A stretch of DNA of 64,000 bases from Nanosyncoccus sp963544575 (GTDB lineage: Bacteria > Patescibacteriota > Saccharimonadia > Saccharimonadales > Saccharimonadaceae). Below are positions 40,575 through 49,252 of this stretch, piece by piece. The stretch covers positions 124,001-188,000 of the forward strand of contig CAUUFZ010000001.1 in NCBI GenBank assembly GCA_963544575.1. The letters are read 5' to 3'. Position numbers and translations under genes: made by a program. The notes under the pieces were generated by a model. The model saw only the letters and a program-made list of their open reading frames with translations. It had not been told where the DNA came from and ran no database searches. Positions within the stretch are counted from its first letter, which is position 1, and the number at the start of each line of letters is the position of its first letter.

Positions 40575-42839
40575 TTAAACTTTATTGATTACTGGAATCA
40601 CGATTGGTGTATGTCCAGTAGCATCGAAGAGGATGCGGGTGATGTCTTCCTTAACTTCTTCCTTCAAGACCTTCACCTCTGGTTCGGTAGAGATAGATTT
40701 GTCGGTTTTTACGCGAAGATAGTGGCGAATCTTGCCGATTAATTCCTCTGAATTGTCGAGGTAAATAAAGGCACGCGATACAATATCTGGCGTCTTAATC
40801 AAACGACCGGTCTTCTTACTGATGGTCAGCACAATCATGAAAATACCTTCACGCGAAATATGAATACGATCTTTCACTACCGCTTCGTGCACCGGCTTAT
40901 CGGCATCATCGTAAAGCTTATTGCCGACCGAGATACGACCATTCTTGCGGATTGTCTTGTTTGGTAGAAGTTCCACGATATCGCCGTCATCTGCTACTAA
41001 GATACGGTCGTGAGAAATTCCTACGACATTTTCTGCCATCTCCGCATTATGTTCCATCATGAAGAATTCACCGTGATATGGCAAATAGTTCAAAGGTTGT
41101 AAACGTGTCACAAAATCGACGTGATCTTCGTAATAAGCGTGACCCGAAAGGTGAAGTGGGCCGATATTAGTTAGGTGGGTTTTACCATTTTGAATCACCT
41201 GCGCACCTTCACGAAGAAGCCCGTCCACGGTATTTACCACATGTGGCTCGTTACCAGGAATTGGGTTAGAAGAGAAGACGATAGTGTCACTAGCTTTAAT
41301 CTTGATGAATTTATGCGCGCCGGTCACCATACGGTTGAGCACGGCATTCAATTCACCCTGCGAACCAGTACAGACAATTGTCACCTTATCATCAGGAAGT
41401 TTGATAATATCTTCCATTTTCATCACGGTATCTTTTGGCACCTTAATACACTTGGCACGCAGCGCCACTTCGATATTATTAATCATCGAGAAGCCAGCAA
41501 AAGCTACCTTGCGACCACGTCGATAAGCTTGCTCCAAAATCATCCCGATACGATTAATTTGAGAAGAGAAACAGGAAATAATCACGCGGCCATTCGCGTA
41601 GTGGTCCATCACCTTGCCGATATTATCACCGACGTCATACTCTGAATGTGGATGGTGTCCTGGGGAATCAATGTTGGTCGATTCGTTCAGCATCAAAGAG
41701 ATACCTTCGTGTTTTACAATCTCATCGAGACGTTCAAGGTCGGATTGGCGGTCAATTGGATTAGCTTCCGCGCGCCAGTCACCAGAGAGATAAATCACAC
41801 CGTTCGGGGTACGAATAACCAGACCACAGTTACCTGGAATTGAGTGTAGCATGTGCACAAATTCCACACTGAGATGTTCGGAAACTTGAATTTTTTCGTG
41901 CTTGAATGGGTCAACCACATTGTAATTTAATTCTGGCAAGTCATCGACTTCGCTCATTTGGCGCTTAATCATACCGATAGTAAAATCGGTGGCATAAATT
42001 GGTGTAAGCGGGCCAAATTTTGGCAAAAGATGCTTACAGGCACCAATGTGATCAAGGTGAGCGTGGGTAAAGAGGATAGCTTTCACCTTGCTGAGGTTAT
42101 CCTCGAGGTATTTAATATCTGGGATCATGTAGTTCACGCCTGGGTAATCTTCCGAAGCAAAGAGTACACCCATGTCGATCACGATCATTTCGTTTTTGTA
42201 TTCAATCACGGTCATATTTTTACCGATGCCGAATTCACCGACGCCACCGATTGGAATTACGCGCACCGCTTCTGGATCTGGACGAGCTGCCTTGAGTTGG
42301 GCGTTCGTCACCTGGGCACCGTTGTAGCCATTGAAACGAGATTTATTCACTGGCACACCGATGATATGCTGGGTGGCCTGCGCATTCACGTCTTGTGAAA
42401 GCATGCGCTGGTGATGCACCATTTCACCACGACGAGTCGAAACCGAAAGGTTCACCTTGCGAGAATCGTTGTCGCTCGCTGCGGTGTTATTTTCGGCAGC
42501 GTTGCCTTGATTGCCACGCTTTTTGTTGTTTTTATTCTGGTGGTTATTGCGAGATTTTTGGTTGTCGGAATTGTTTGAATTGTTTGCACCGTTTGCGCTG
42601 TTTGCGCGGTCCGATTTTTTGCCACGAAAATCTTTGCCACCAGGCTTGAAATTACTATTAAAATTACGTTTTTGCGCCTGTTCGAAGATTACCGCGGCAC
42701 CAGTTTCTACTGGCTTCTCCTCGGTATTCTCGAAGTGACTGCGGCTCTGATTTTCCTCAAAACGGCGCTTGATTTCCGGCAAACGTTCCGCTTGCATCCG
42801 CATCAGCTTCGCACGACGCTCTTGTTCTTGTTTATTCAT
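40575..42839 (-). CDS. rnj: Ribonuclease J with long disordered N-terminus
   Basis: Metallo-beta-lactamase/beta-CASP RNase acting as endonuclease and 5'-3' exonuclease in mRNA decay and rRNA maturation. The zinc motif is FTHAHLDHIGACKHL, with ATDFTIGMI, YLSGDWRAEANPIDRQSDL and LMLNESTNIDSPGHHPHSE further on, and a C-terminal domain (about 650-754). The core begins only near residue 185. The N-terminal ~180 residues are Asn/Lys/Arg-rich low complexity, unlike the ~555-aa Bacillus enzymes. The promoter (TTGAAA-N17-TATAAT, 42929-42957) gives a ~90-nt leader. Confidence 0.96.
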   Translation of the reverse strand: MNKQEQERRAKLMRMQAERLPEIKRRFEENQSRSHFENTEEKPVETGAAVIFEQAQKRNFNSNFKPGGKDFRGKKSDRANSANGANNSNNSDNQKSRNNHQNKNNKKRGNQGNAAENNTAASDNDSRKVNLSVSTRRGEMVHHQRMLSQDVNAQATQHIIGVPVNKSRFNGYNGAQVTNAQLKAARPDPEAVRVIPIGGVGEFGIGKNMTVIEYKNEMIVIDMGVLFASEDYPGVNYMIPDIKYLEDNLSKVKAILFTHAHLDHIGACKHLLPKFGPLTPIYATDFTIGMIKRQMSEVDDLPELNYNVVDPFKHEKIQVSEHLSVEFVHMLHSIPGNCGLVIRTPNGVIYLSGDWRAEANPIDRQSDLERLDEIVKHEGISLMLNESTNIDSPGHHPHSEYDVGDNIGKVMDHYANGRVIISCFSSQINRIGMILEQAYRRGRKVAFAGFSMINNIEVALRAKCIKVPKDTVMKMEDIIKLPDDKVTIVCTGSQGELNAVLNRMVTGAHKFIKIKASDTIVFSSNPIPGNEPHVVNTVDGLLREGAQVIQNGKTHLTNIGPLHLSGHAYYEDHVDFVTRLQPLNYLPYHGEFFMMEHNAEMAENVVGISHDRILVADDGDIVELLPNKTIRKNGRISVGNKLYDDADKPVHEAVVKDRIHISREGIFMIVLTISKKTGRLIKTPDIVSRAFIYLDNSEELIGKIRHYLRVKTDKSISTEPEVKVLKEEVKEDITRILFDATGHTPIVIPVINKV

Positions 42840-43141
42840 TTAATCCTTAAGTAGATAAGTTAATATTAAAATATTTTTGCACAAAAACCTCAGTGAGATT
42901 CGGGTTACAAGAAATATTAATTACGTCTATTATAGCAAATGTTGGGAGGGTTTTCAAGGATGGAGGAAATGTAAAAATCGACTATATAATCCCACATTGC
43001 ATTAATCATTATGTTGGTGTTTTTAGCAAAATATATTAAGATGCAATAGCCAAGATACTCTTTATTGACAAATGACACACCTATAGGTTTTTGCTTTGGG
43101 CTAAGCAGGAAGATATCGATTATTCGTAGTAATAATGTATA
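42840..43141. other. Intergenic region between rnj and the defence island
   Basis: No gene seen. It contains the rnj leader and promoter (minus strand; TTGAAA and an extended -10 TGCTATAAT at 42929-42957). Beyond ~42960 the DNA is AT-rich with no clear open frame; the TTGACA at 43065 has no convincing -10. This is the left boundary of the island. Confidence 0.5.
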
Positions 43142-45652
43142 TTATAGTAAATCATTTACTAATTTTATATAGATTCTTGAAAGATTGTTTTTCTCCATTC
43201 TCGATAATAATTCTTCTTTGTTCGTACATCTTACAGCGTTATCTTTTTTCTCAAACACTTCTAGAAGCATTTTATTTTTTACAATAATGGTGGCCAATGA
43301 TAAGTCGAATCCGAGCCTAATTAATCCTATAGCAAAATCATTATCAGTGCCATATTTTAATCTTTTATATAATGTATCGTCAATTTTCTGAAGGTCGTTT
43401 AGTGTCTCAATTACAGGCATAAGATTGTAATCTATATTGTCAAGATTTTCTTTTTCTAAACTGACAGCATAACTAGCCATTATGTTTCTATCGTTTTGGC
43501 TGAAAATATGATAGTTATTGAATTGCCCCTTTGCGCCGCTCTTGTTACAGTCTCCAATTTTTCCAACATATATAATACACTGTCCATTTAAATCTATCGC
43601 CTTTTGCCAGCGACTAATATCTAAAGCAATCAGTTTAGCAAAATTATAGTCACTTGAAGCCCTGTTTTTAAGAATGTCTAAAATCCGATTCTGTATTGTC
43701 GTATTCGTAAAAATCATATAAGCCCACCCTGAACTATGTGTATTGAAAGTAGGCTCTAAAATGCATTTTATTAGAACATTAACGAGCGTGTCTACATCTT
43801 TTATCCTATCTATTTTATCTAATTTCTGGTCGATAGCGGTCTCAAAAGAAAATATATCAAAGAAATTTACTCCGTTTTTAAAACAAAGTCTTCCAAATTC
43901 CGTTTGCGCTAAAACCGGTTGAGTTTTGCTTATTCTTTCATATAAAGAATACCGTCTGTTGTCTATATTTCCAAGAATTGTAGTCTCTTTTATCCTGCGT
44001 TCAATTTTATCTTTGGTGTTATATTCTTCAAGTAGGGGGTTTAGGAGTATTTCTTTTTGCACAATATCGCTTTTAGCCACCGACCGAATAAAATTTTTAG
44101 AATTTGCCCCACGCCGCATAAACCGAGCATTGTGCATTATGTAAACCCTAGGGATTAAAAGACGAATATCATAATTATTAGTAGCAAAGACATCACTAAA
44201 TCTACAGATGCGTCCGATTAAATTATTAAACGATGATATGGATAGATTATTCGTTCCCTTACTATAGTCGTAAATAAAAATCCTGTCAGCAGGTATATTG
44301 ACTCCTTCTAATAAAGTACTTGTGGTTACCATATACTTTAACTCTGGTATTGTTTTGAATAAGTATTCTACATACCCTTTTACTATGTCGGTCATTCTTC
44401 CATGGCTAACTACGATCCCGTGCTTCAATAGCTTTATCAAATTATATGAACCATGTACTAAAGTCGAAAGAGAGTTACAAGCTTCATCTATAATCGCTTT
44501 ACTTTCTTCACAGAAGGGTATTTCGCTAGTCCTATCCGACAAAATGTCAGCAATCGCTTCGATGTCACTAGGTTTATTTGCATAAATAATATTTTTATTA
44601 CCACTACAGTTAATAGTCGCCGAGAATAAATCAATACCAGTTTTCTTAAACTCAAAAAAATTATCGATAAATTGGTCGTAGATAGACAGAGACATATTTT
44701 CCTCGTCCCATATAAAAAATTGTGGAACTTTAACAAACTCATCTATGCGACTTATAGTAAAATCGTTTCTAATGCCAATAACGTCCAATGATTTTTCGGG
44801 ATAAATAATAAACGGAGAATAGTAATCAATATAAGAATTTGGACTTCGAGTCTTAAGAATAATTATGGCTCTTGCCAATAACAATGACCTTTGGTCTTTA
44901 TCGAAAAGATTATGCGCTTCGTCTACAAATACATAATCGTACGAAATATTTGGAAATGAAGCGAGTATAGACATTAATCTTTCCTGCGTTAAAACACTTA
45001 TGTGCGGCCTTGAAGAAATGGCAGTGGTCATCATGTCCGGATGGGTTACAACATCATATCTATCTCCCTTTTCCTTAGCTATCTGAGATACGGTTTGAGC
45101 AAGTAGAGATTTTGTTGGAATAACTAAGCAAACCCTATCTCCAGATTTATATTTGTCGATACATTTTTGTATCATAAGCTGAGATTTACCATAAGATGTA
45201 GGAGCAATAGCTCTGACATTTTTCTGGTCTATTACTCTTTTATCAAAATAATATTGCTCTTCTGTTCTAAAATACTTATCCCTATATATAGAGGATAATA
45301 CCTTTGACGATAACGCATTAAAATTATCCAGTTCACTATCTTGTTCATCGGTTATTTTATCAATTAAAGCTATGACCGGATAATAACCTAAACGCTCCGA
45401 CATGTCTCGAAGTATCGCATAATCATTAGTGATGATACCTAAATGAATAGATAGGTAATAGGCCATTTTAATCAGATTATTATCACCAGTTACTAATAGC
45501 GCCGCAATAAAATCAATCATCTTATCAATATCTTTCTGCGATACGTATGTGTCAGTAATAAACGCACGATAGTTATCCAGAAAAGTTTTATCGTTATCGA
45601 TTGATTCCTTTTTTAGCGCCCATCTCAAATCTTTAAGATTATACTTATTCAT
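43142..45652 (-). CDS. hamB: Hachiman-type HamB helicase (DEAH superfamily 2)
   Basis: Helicase partner of the Hachiman anti-phage system, in which HamB senses DNA damage or phage DNA and releases the HamA nuclease. 836 aa. Residues 1-145 are helical; Walker A is APTSYGKSQ (149-157), motif Ia VIPTKSLLAQTV, motif II VFVDEAHNLF (DEAH at 244-247), and the second RecA-like half has TSTLLEGVNIPADR and NNLIGRICRFSD (motif VI arginines). The C-terminal ~280 residues are helical and variable. Its start overlaps the HamA stop by 4 nt. The assignment rests on the pairing with HamA as well as on the helicase motifs. AT-rich compared with the housekeeping genes around it. Confidence 0.85.
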   Translation of the reverse strand: MNKYNLKDLRWALKKESIDNDKTFLDNYRAFITDTYVSQKDIDKMIDFIAALLVTGDNNLIKMAYYLSIHLGIITNDYAILRDMSERLGYYPVIALIDKITDEQDSELDNFNALSSKVLSSIYRDKYFRTEEQYYFDKRVIDQKNVRAIAPTSYGKSQLMIQKCIDKYKSGDRVCLVIPTKSLLAQTVSQIAKEKGDRYDVVTHPDMMTTAISSRPHISVLTQERLMSILASFPNISYDYVFVDEAHNLFDKDQRSLLLARAIIILKTRSPNSYIDYYSPFIIYPEKSLDVIGIRNDFTISRIDEFVKVPQFFIWDEENMSLSIYDQFIDNFFEFKKTGIDLFSATINCSGNKNIIYANKPSDIEAIADILSDRTSEIPFCEESKAIIDEACNSLSTLVHGSYNLIKLLKHGIVVSHGRMTDIVKGYVEYLFKTIPELKYMVTTSTLLEGVNIPADRIFIYDYSKGTNNLSISSFNNLIGRICRFSDVFATNNYDIRLLIPRVYIMHNARFMRRGANSKNFIRSVAKSDIVQKEILLNPLLEEYNTKDKIERRIKETTILGNIDNRRYSLYERISKTQPVLAQTEFGRLCFKNGVNFFDIFSFETAIDQKLDKIDRIKDVDTLVNVLIKCILEPTFNTHSSGWAYMIFTNTTIQNRILDILKNRASSDYNFAKLIALDISRWQKAIDLNGQCIIYVGKIGDCNKSGAKGQFNNYHIFSQNDRNIMASYAVSLEKENLDNIDYNLMPVIETLNDLQKIDDTLYKRLKYGTDNDFAIGLIRLGFDLSLATIIVKNKMLLEVFEKKDNAVRCTNKEELLSRMEKNNLSRIYIKLVNDLL

Positions 45653-46452
45653 GGAATACTATTGCCCTCATTCGTAATAAAATCCAATATGTCAACAAAT
45701 AGTTCTCGTCTCACAGAAATAATTAAACATTTGTCGAACGTGCACTCAGATTTGATTTTAGCCAGTTCTTTTTCGATATCATCTATGAATTCAAAATCGT
45801 TATTGCATTCACCAAAGTTCATAACCATTATCAGCGCATTCCGTGATACACCATTGGAGATATCAAGCCTACTTTTCCTTAGAAACGAAACTAACTCCTT
45901 TCGCTTTTTATCATGGTCACCATATAGAGCATTAATTTCATTAAGAGTAACTTCCCATTTCTTTTTTGTACTAGCACTACCTGTTTTATTGATACCCAGA
46001 AAGTATTCATTTAATCCTTTTTTAGCTCTATCTATCAACACCTTACGCTTTTGGCTATTGCCAGATTTGACTTCCCCATACCATATTGCATGGGTTTTAT
46101 ATTCATAATAATTTAAATCAAAACCATGTTTGATATTTCGATCAGACATAGATAGTAATCTGCTTAAAGAACCGATAGTAGACCCAAACACTCCAGGGAC
46201 GACTAAATGCATGATTAGCTCACCTAGACATCCGATCTTATTAGTATCTGACATATTATTCAACATGTCGCTTATCTCTTGACATGCATGTCTATATGTC
46301 AAGAATTCAGGGTCTTGATTGACCAAATCTCTGCCATAACATATTTCTAGTAGATCGCTCCTTATTGATGAACATAGACAATCAAAATGTTCAGGTAGTA
46401 TTCTGACTACTCTGTAATTATCTTGGCGCGGGACTAATTCCTCAAAGAACAT
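45649..46452 (-). CDS. hamA: Hachiman-type HamA nuclease (DUF1837)
   Basis: Nuclease effector of Hachiman. 267 aa with the DUF1837 pattern of a PD-(D/E)xK fold: IGCLGELIMHLV (Glu78), an Ile/Leu-rich stretch, KHGFDLNYYEY (Asp112) and IWYGEVKSGN (Glu127, Lys129). These acidic/Lys positions would coordinate metal and cut DNA. Transcribed before hamB with a 4-nt overlap. A TACAAT -10 ends 8 nt before the ATG, so the leader is almost absent. The divergent neighbour is the restriction-modification operon. Confidence 0.82.
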   Translation of the reverse strand: MFFEELVPRQDNYRVVRILPEHFDCLCSSIRSDLLEICYGRDLVNQDPEFLTYRHACQEISDMLNNMSDTNKIGCLGELIMHLVVPGVFGSTIGSLSRLLSMSDRNIKHGFDLNYYEYKTHAIWYGEVKSGNSQKRKVLIDRAKKGLNEYFLGINKTGSASTKKKWEVTLNEINALYGDHDKKRKELVSFLRKSRLDISNGVSRNALIMVMNFGECNNDFEFIDDIEKELAKIKSECTFDKCLIISVRRELFVDILDFITNEGNSIP

Positions 46453-46460
46453 TTACTCAT

Positions 46461-46519
46461 ATTGTACCATGAAAAACAGGTTATTAAGATCTAGTATTAT
46501 TCTAGATTTAGAATATAAT
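46461..46519. promoter_or_regulatory. Divergent promoter region of hamAB and the restriction-modification operon, with palindrome
   Basis: Minus -10 TACAAT (46461-46466); plus -10 TATAAT (46514-46519). Between them ATCTAG-N7-CTAGAT (46489-46507) covers both expected -35 positions. It is a likely operator, plausibly for the HTH-bearing methylase encoded next to it. It includes one GATC (46488-46491), the expected site of that methylase. Confidence 0.5.
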
Positions 46520-46543
46520 AGAAGGTAGAATAAGTGAGGTAAA

Positions 46544-47608
46544 ATGAATTATATTTCAGCAAAAGAAGCTGCTGTAGAATGGAATATTTCTCAAAGGAGG
46601 GTGGCTACTTTATGTTCTGAGGGGCGCATAATCGGTGCTATGTTCGTAGGAAATTCGTGGGTAATTCCACGTGATGCTGCAAAACCAATAGATGCACGAA
46701 CAAAAGCCGCAATGTTAACTAGTACTGAAGCAAAGCCTTTCTTAAAATGGGTTGGTGGAAAAGGACAGCTACTTAAAGAAATTGAACAATATTATCCTTT
46801 CGCCAAAGACACATATATAACAAAATATGCTGAACCATTTGTTGGCGGCGGCGCAGTCTTATTTGATATTCTAAATAAGTTTGAACTACAGGAAGTCTAT
46901 ATTAGCGACATTAATGCAGAACTAATAAATACATATACGATAATTCGAGATGATATTTATGCATTGCTGGACGTTTTGAGACGTTTTGAAAGCGATTATC
47001 TAGTATTAGAAAATGACGAACGTAAAGAAGCTTATCTTGCCAAACGTGCGCGATTTAACGAGCTTAAGAATAAAAAAGAAAACGGAGTTGAACTAGCCGC
47101 CTTAATGATATTCCTTAATAAGACCTGTTTTAACGGCCTATATCGTGTTAATCGCAAGGGTGAATATAATGTGCCGATGGGCGCATATAAGAATCCACTT
47201 ATTTGCAACGAGCATAATTTGAAAGCAGTGTCTAAAAAGCTACAGAACGTAAAAATAGTGTGTGGTGATTATAAGGAATCGGGTCATTTCATAGATAACA
47301 AAACTTTCGTCTATTTTGATCCGCCATATCGTCCATTAACACCGACCGCCAACTTCACTTCCTATACTGAGGGAATGTTTGACGATAAAAATCAGTTAGA
47401 GCTTGCGAAATTCATTCAGGAGTTAGACAAAAAAGGTGCCAAGATAGTCGCGAGTAATTCCGATCCAAAGAATACTGACGAAGACGATAGCTTTTTTGAC
47501 GATATTTATATAGGTCAGAATATCAAACGAGTATTTGCAACGCGCATGATAAATCGCAATAGCAACAAACGTGGAAAAATTAACGAACTATTAATATCAA
47601 ACTTTTAA
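46544..47608 (+). CDS. Dam/DpnII-type adenine-N6 methyltransferase with N-terminal HTH domain
   Basis: Protective methylase of a DpnII/MboI-type system, expected to methylate adenine in GATC. D12-class motifs: KPFLKWVGGKGQLLKEI (SAM motif), AEPFVGGGAVLFDIL, YISDINAELINTY, TCFNGLYRVNRKGEYNVP and the catalytic DPPY at 259-262. Residues 1-~50 (YISAKEAAVEWNISQRRVATLC, then GAMFVGNSWVIPRDA) form an excisionase/MerR-like helix-turn-helix not found in stand-alone Dam enzymes. This suggests it also represses its own operon. Upstream GTGAGGTAAA ribosome site; the endonuclease gene follows 13 nt later. Confidence 0.92.
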   Translation: MNYISAKEAAVEWNISQRRVATLCSEGRIIGAMFVGNSWVIPRDAAKPIDARTKAAMLTSTEAKPFLKWVGGKGQLLKEIEQYYPFAKDTYITKYAEPFVGGGAVLFDILNKFELQEVYISDINAELINTYTIIRDDIYALLDVLRRFESDYLVLENDERKEAYLAKRARFNELKNKKENGVELAALMIFLNKTCFNGLYRVNRKGEYNVPMGAYKNPLICNEHNLKAVSKKLQNVKIVCGDYKESGHFIDNKTFVYFDPPYRPLTPTANFTSYTEGMFDDKNQLELAKFIQELDKKGAKIVASNSDPKNTDEDDSFFDDIYIGQNIKRVFATRMINRNSNKRGKINELLISNF

Positions 47609-47621
47609 AGAAAGGAGTAAA

Positions 47622-48476
47622 ATGAAAAGAAATTTTAATGATTGGCTAGGAAAATTTCGGGAAAGTATTGCCGACTATGATTATTATATCGATTTTCCAA
47701 AGATTTACAAAAATGTAGACGCTATTAGGGTAGAATTAAATATTTTAAATACACTTGTTGGTTCTCAAAATATTGAGCAGGAATTTGACGATCTTATCAC
47801 GAAATATCCAGAGATATTAAAATGTATTCCTATTTTACTAGCAGTTCGCTCTAAAGAGATATATGCAATAGATGAAGATGGTGAATATAGTTATAGTTTT
47901 AATAAGATGAATTATTCTACTGAACAATATAAGGTCTTTATGCGTAAGACCGGTTTGTTCGACCTTATTGCAAACCATATAATTAGTAACTTAGTGGATT
48001 ATGTCACTGGCGTAGAAACAGGTCTAGATTCCAACGGCCGCAAAAATCGCGGTGGTCATTTAATGGAGAATCTCGTGGAGGGGTATATCCAGAAAGCCGG
48101 TTACGTCAAAGGAAAAGATTACTTTAAAGAGATGAATCTTAGTGAGATTGAGAAAAAATGGAACATTGATTTATCGGCTATTTCTAATCAGGGTAAGGCC
48201 GAAAAGCGTTTTGATTTTGTAATTAAAACCGATAACGATATTTACGGAATCGAAACTAATTTTTATGGCGGTGGTGGCTCTAAGCTCAATGAAACGGCTC
48301 GTAGTTATAAAACACTTGCGCTTGAAACTAATACAATAGACGGGTTTAAATTTGCATGGTTTACTGATGGAAGAGGCTGGAATAGTGCTAGAAACAACCT
48401 TGAAGAAACTTTTGATGTGATGGACGATATTTACAATATTAACGACCTTGAAAGTGGCATAATAGGGAGATTTTAA
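47622..48476 (+). CDS. DpnII/MboI-type type II restriction endonuclease
   Basis: Cuts unmethylated GATC. 284 aa, the size of R.DpnII. The N-terminal DWLGKFRESIADYDYYIDFPKIY, the middle GLDSNGRKNRGGHLMENLVE and the later KRFDFVIKTDNDIYGIETNFYGGGGSKLNE agree with the DpnII/MboI family. Asp and Glu in FDFVIKT and YGIETNFY are candidate metal ligands of a PD-(D/E)xK-like site. An AAAGGAGTAAA ribosome site precedes it. Expression after the methylase gene fits safe establishment. Confidence 0.9.
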   Translation: MKRNFNDWLGKFRESIADYDYYIDFPKIYKNVDAIRVELNILNTLVGSQNIEQEFDDLITKYPEILKCIPILLAVRSKEIYAIDEDGEYSYSFNKMNYSTEQYKVFMRKTGLFDLIANHIISNLVDYVTGVETGLDSNGRKNRGGHLMENLVEGYIQKAGYVKGKDYFKEMNLSEIEKKWNIDLSAISNQGKAEKRFDFVIKTDNDIYGIETNFYGGGGSKLNETARSYKTLALETNTIDGFKFAWFTDGRGWNSARNNLEETFDVMDDIYNINDLESGIIGRF

Positions 48477-48481
48477 ACTAT

Positions 48482-49252
48482 ATGTCTGATAAAAAGAAAG
48501 AAATAAAAAAATGGGGTCCAGACGATTTTGAGTTAGAAATGACTAGTGTCTGGAGTTTTCCTAATCGCGGTAATTGGGCTACTCACGACGCAAAGTGGCG
48601 CGGAAATTGGTCGCCATATATTCCGAGAAATATCATTCTTCGTTATTCAAAAGAGGGTGATTGGATATTAGATCAATTTGCCGGCGGCGGTACTACATTA
48701 GTGGAGGCAAAGCTGTTAAACCGTAATATCATTGGGATAGATATTAACCCGGTCGCACTTAAAAGATGTCGTGAAAAAGTCAAATTCAAACATGAGGGTG
48801 CAAATGGTATAGTTAAGGTATCGAAATGTGACGCGCGCAATCTAAAACCGATCCCAGATGAAAGTATTGATTTAGTATGTACTCATCCGCCATATGCGAA
48901 TATTATTCACTACAGTGAGGGCCAAGATATTCCACAGGATTTATCAAACTTTAAGCTCAATGATTTTTTAGAACAAATGAAAAGTGTAGCATCAGAAAGC
49001 TATCGCGTGTTAAAGTTTGGTAAATTCTGCGCGATTTTAATGGGCGACACACGTCAGAAAGGCCACGTAATTCCGCTCAGTTTTAAAACAATGCAGATAT
49101 TTGAAGATGCCGGCTTCAAATTAAAAGAAATTATTATGAAAGAACAACACAACTGTCGAGCGACTGGATATTGGAAAACCAATAGTATTAAGTATAACTT
49201 CCTTTTGTTAGCCCACGAATACCTATTTATTTTTGAGAAAGAATTGAGATGA
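48482..49252 (+). CDS. Second DNA methyltransferase (N4-cytosine/N6-adenine class, HPPY motif)
   Basis: 256 aa. It begins with WSFPNRGNWATHDAKWRGN, SAM motif I is ILDQFAGGGTTLVEA (about 62-76), and IIGIDINPVALKRC follows. The catalytic motif reads THPPYANIIHYS (HPPY 135-138) in place of the usual (D/N/S)PP(Y/F). It is not like DpnA, the ssDNA methylase of the Streptococcus DpnII operon, so this operon has a different second methylase. Its sequence target is unknown. 5 nt after the endonuclease; its stop overlaps the next gene by 4 nt (ATGA). Confidence 0.8.
   Translation: MSDKKKEIKKWGPDDFELEMTSVWSFPNRGNWATHDAKWRGNWSPYIPRNIILRYSKEGDWILDQFAGGGTTLVEAKLLNRNIIGIDINPVALKRCREKVKFKHEGANGIVKVSKCDARNLKPIPDESIDLVCTHPPYANIIHYSEGQDIPQDLSNFKLNDFLEQMKSVASESYRVLKFGKFCAILMGDTRQKGHVIPLSFKTMQIFEDAGFKLKEIIMKEQHNCRATGYWKTNSIKYNFLLLAHEYLFIFEKELR

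Noticed and set aside
41175..42649. Plus-strand frames opposite RNase J
   Set aside because: They lie antisense to a gene with clear metallo-beta-lactamase motifs and give no recognisable proteins.
48482..49252. DpnA-type ssDNA methylase
   Set aside because: Although it sits in a DpnII-type operon, its N-terminus and its HPPY motif differ from DpnA, so only a general methylase call is supported.
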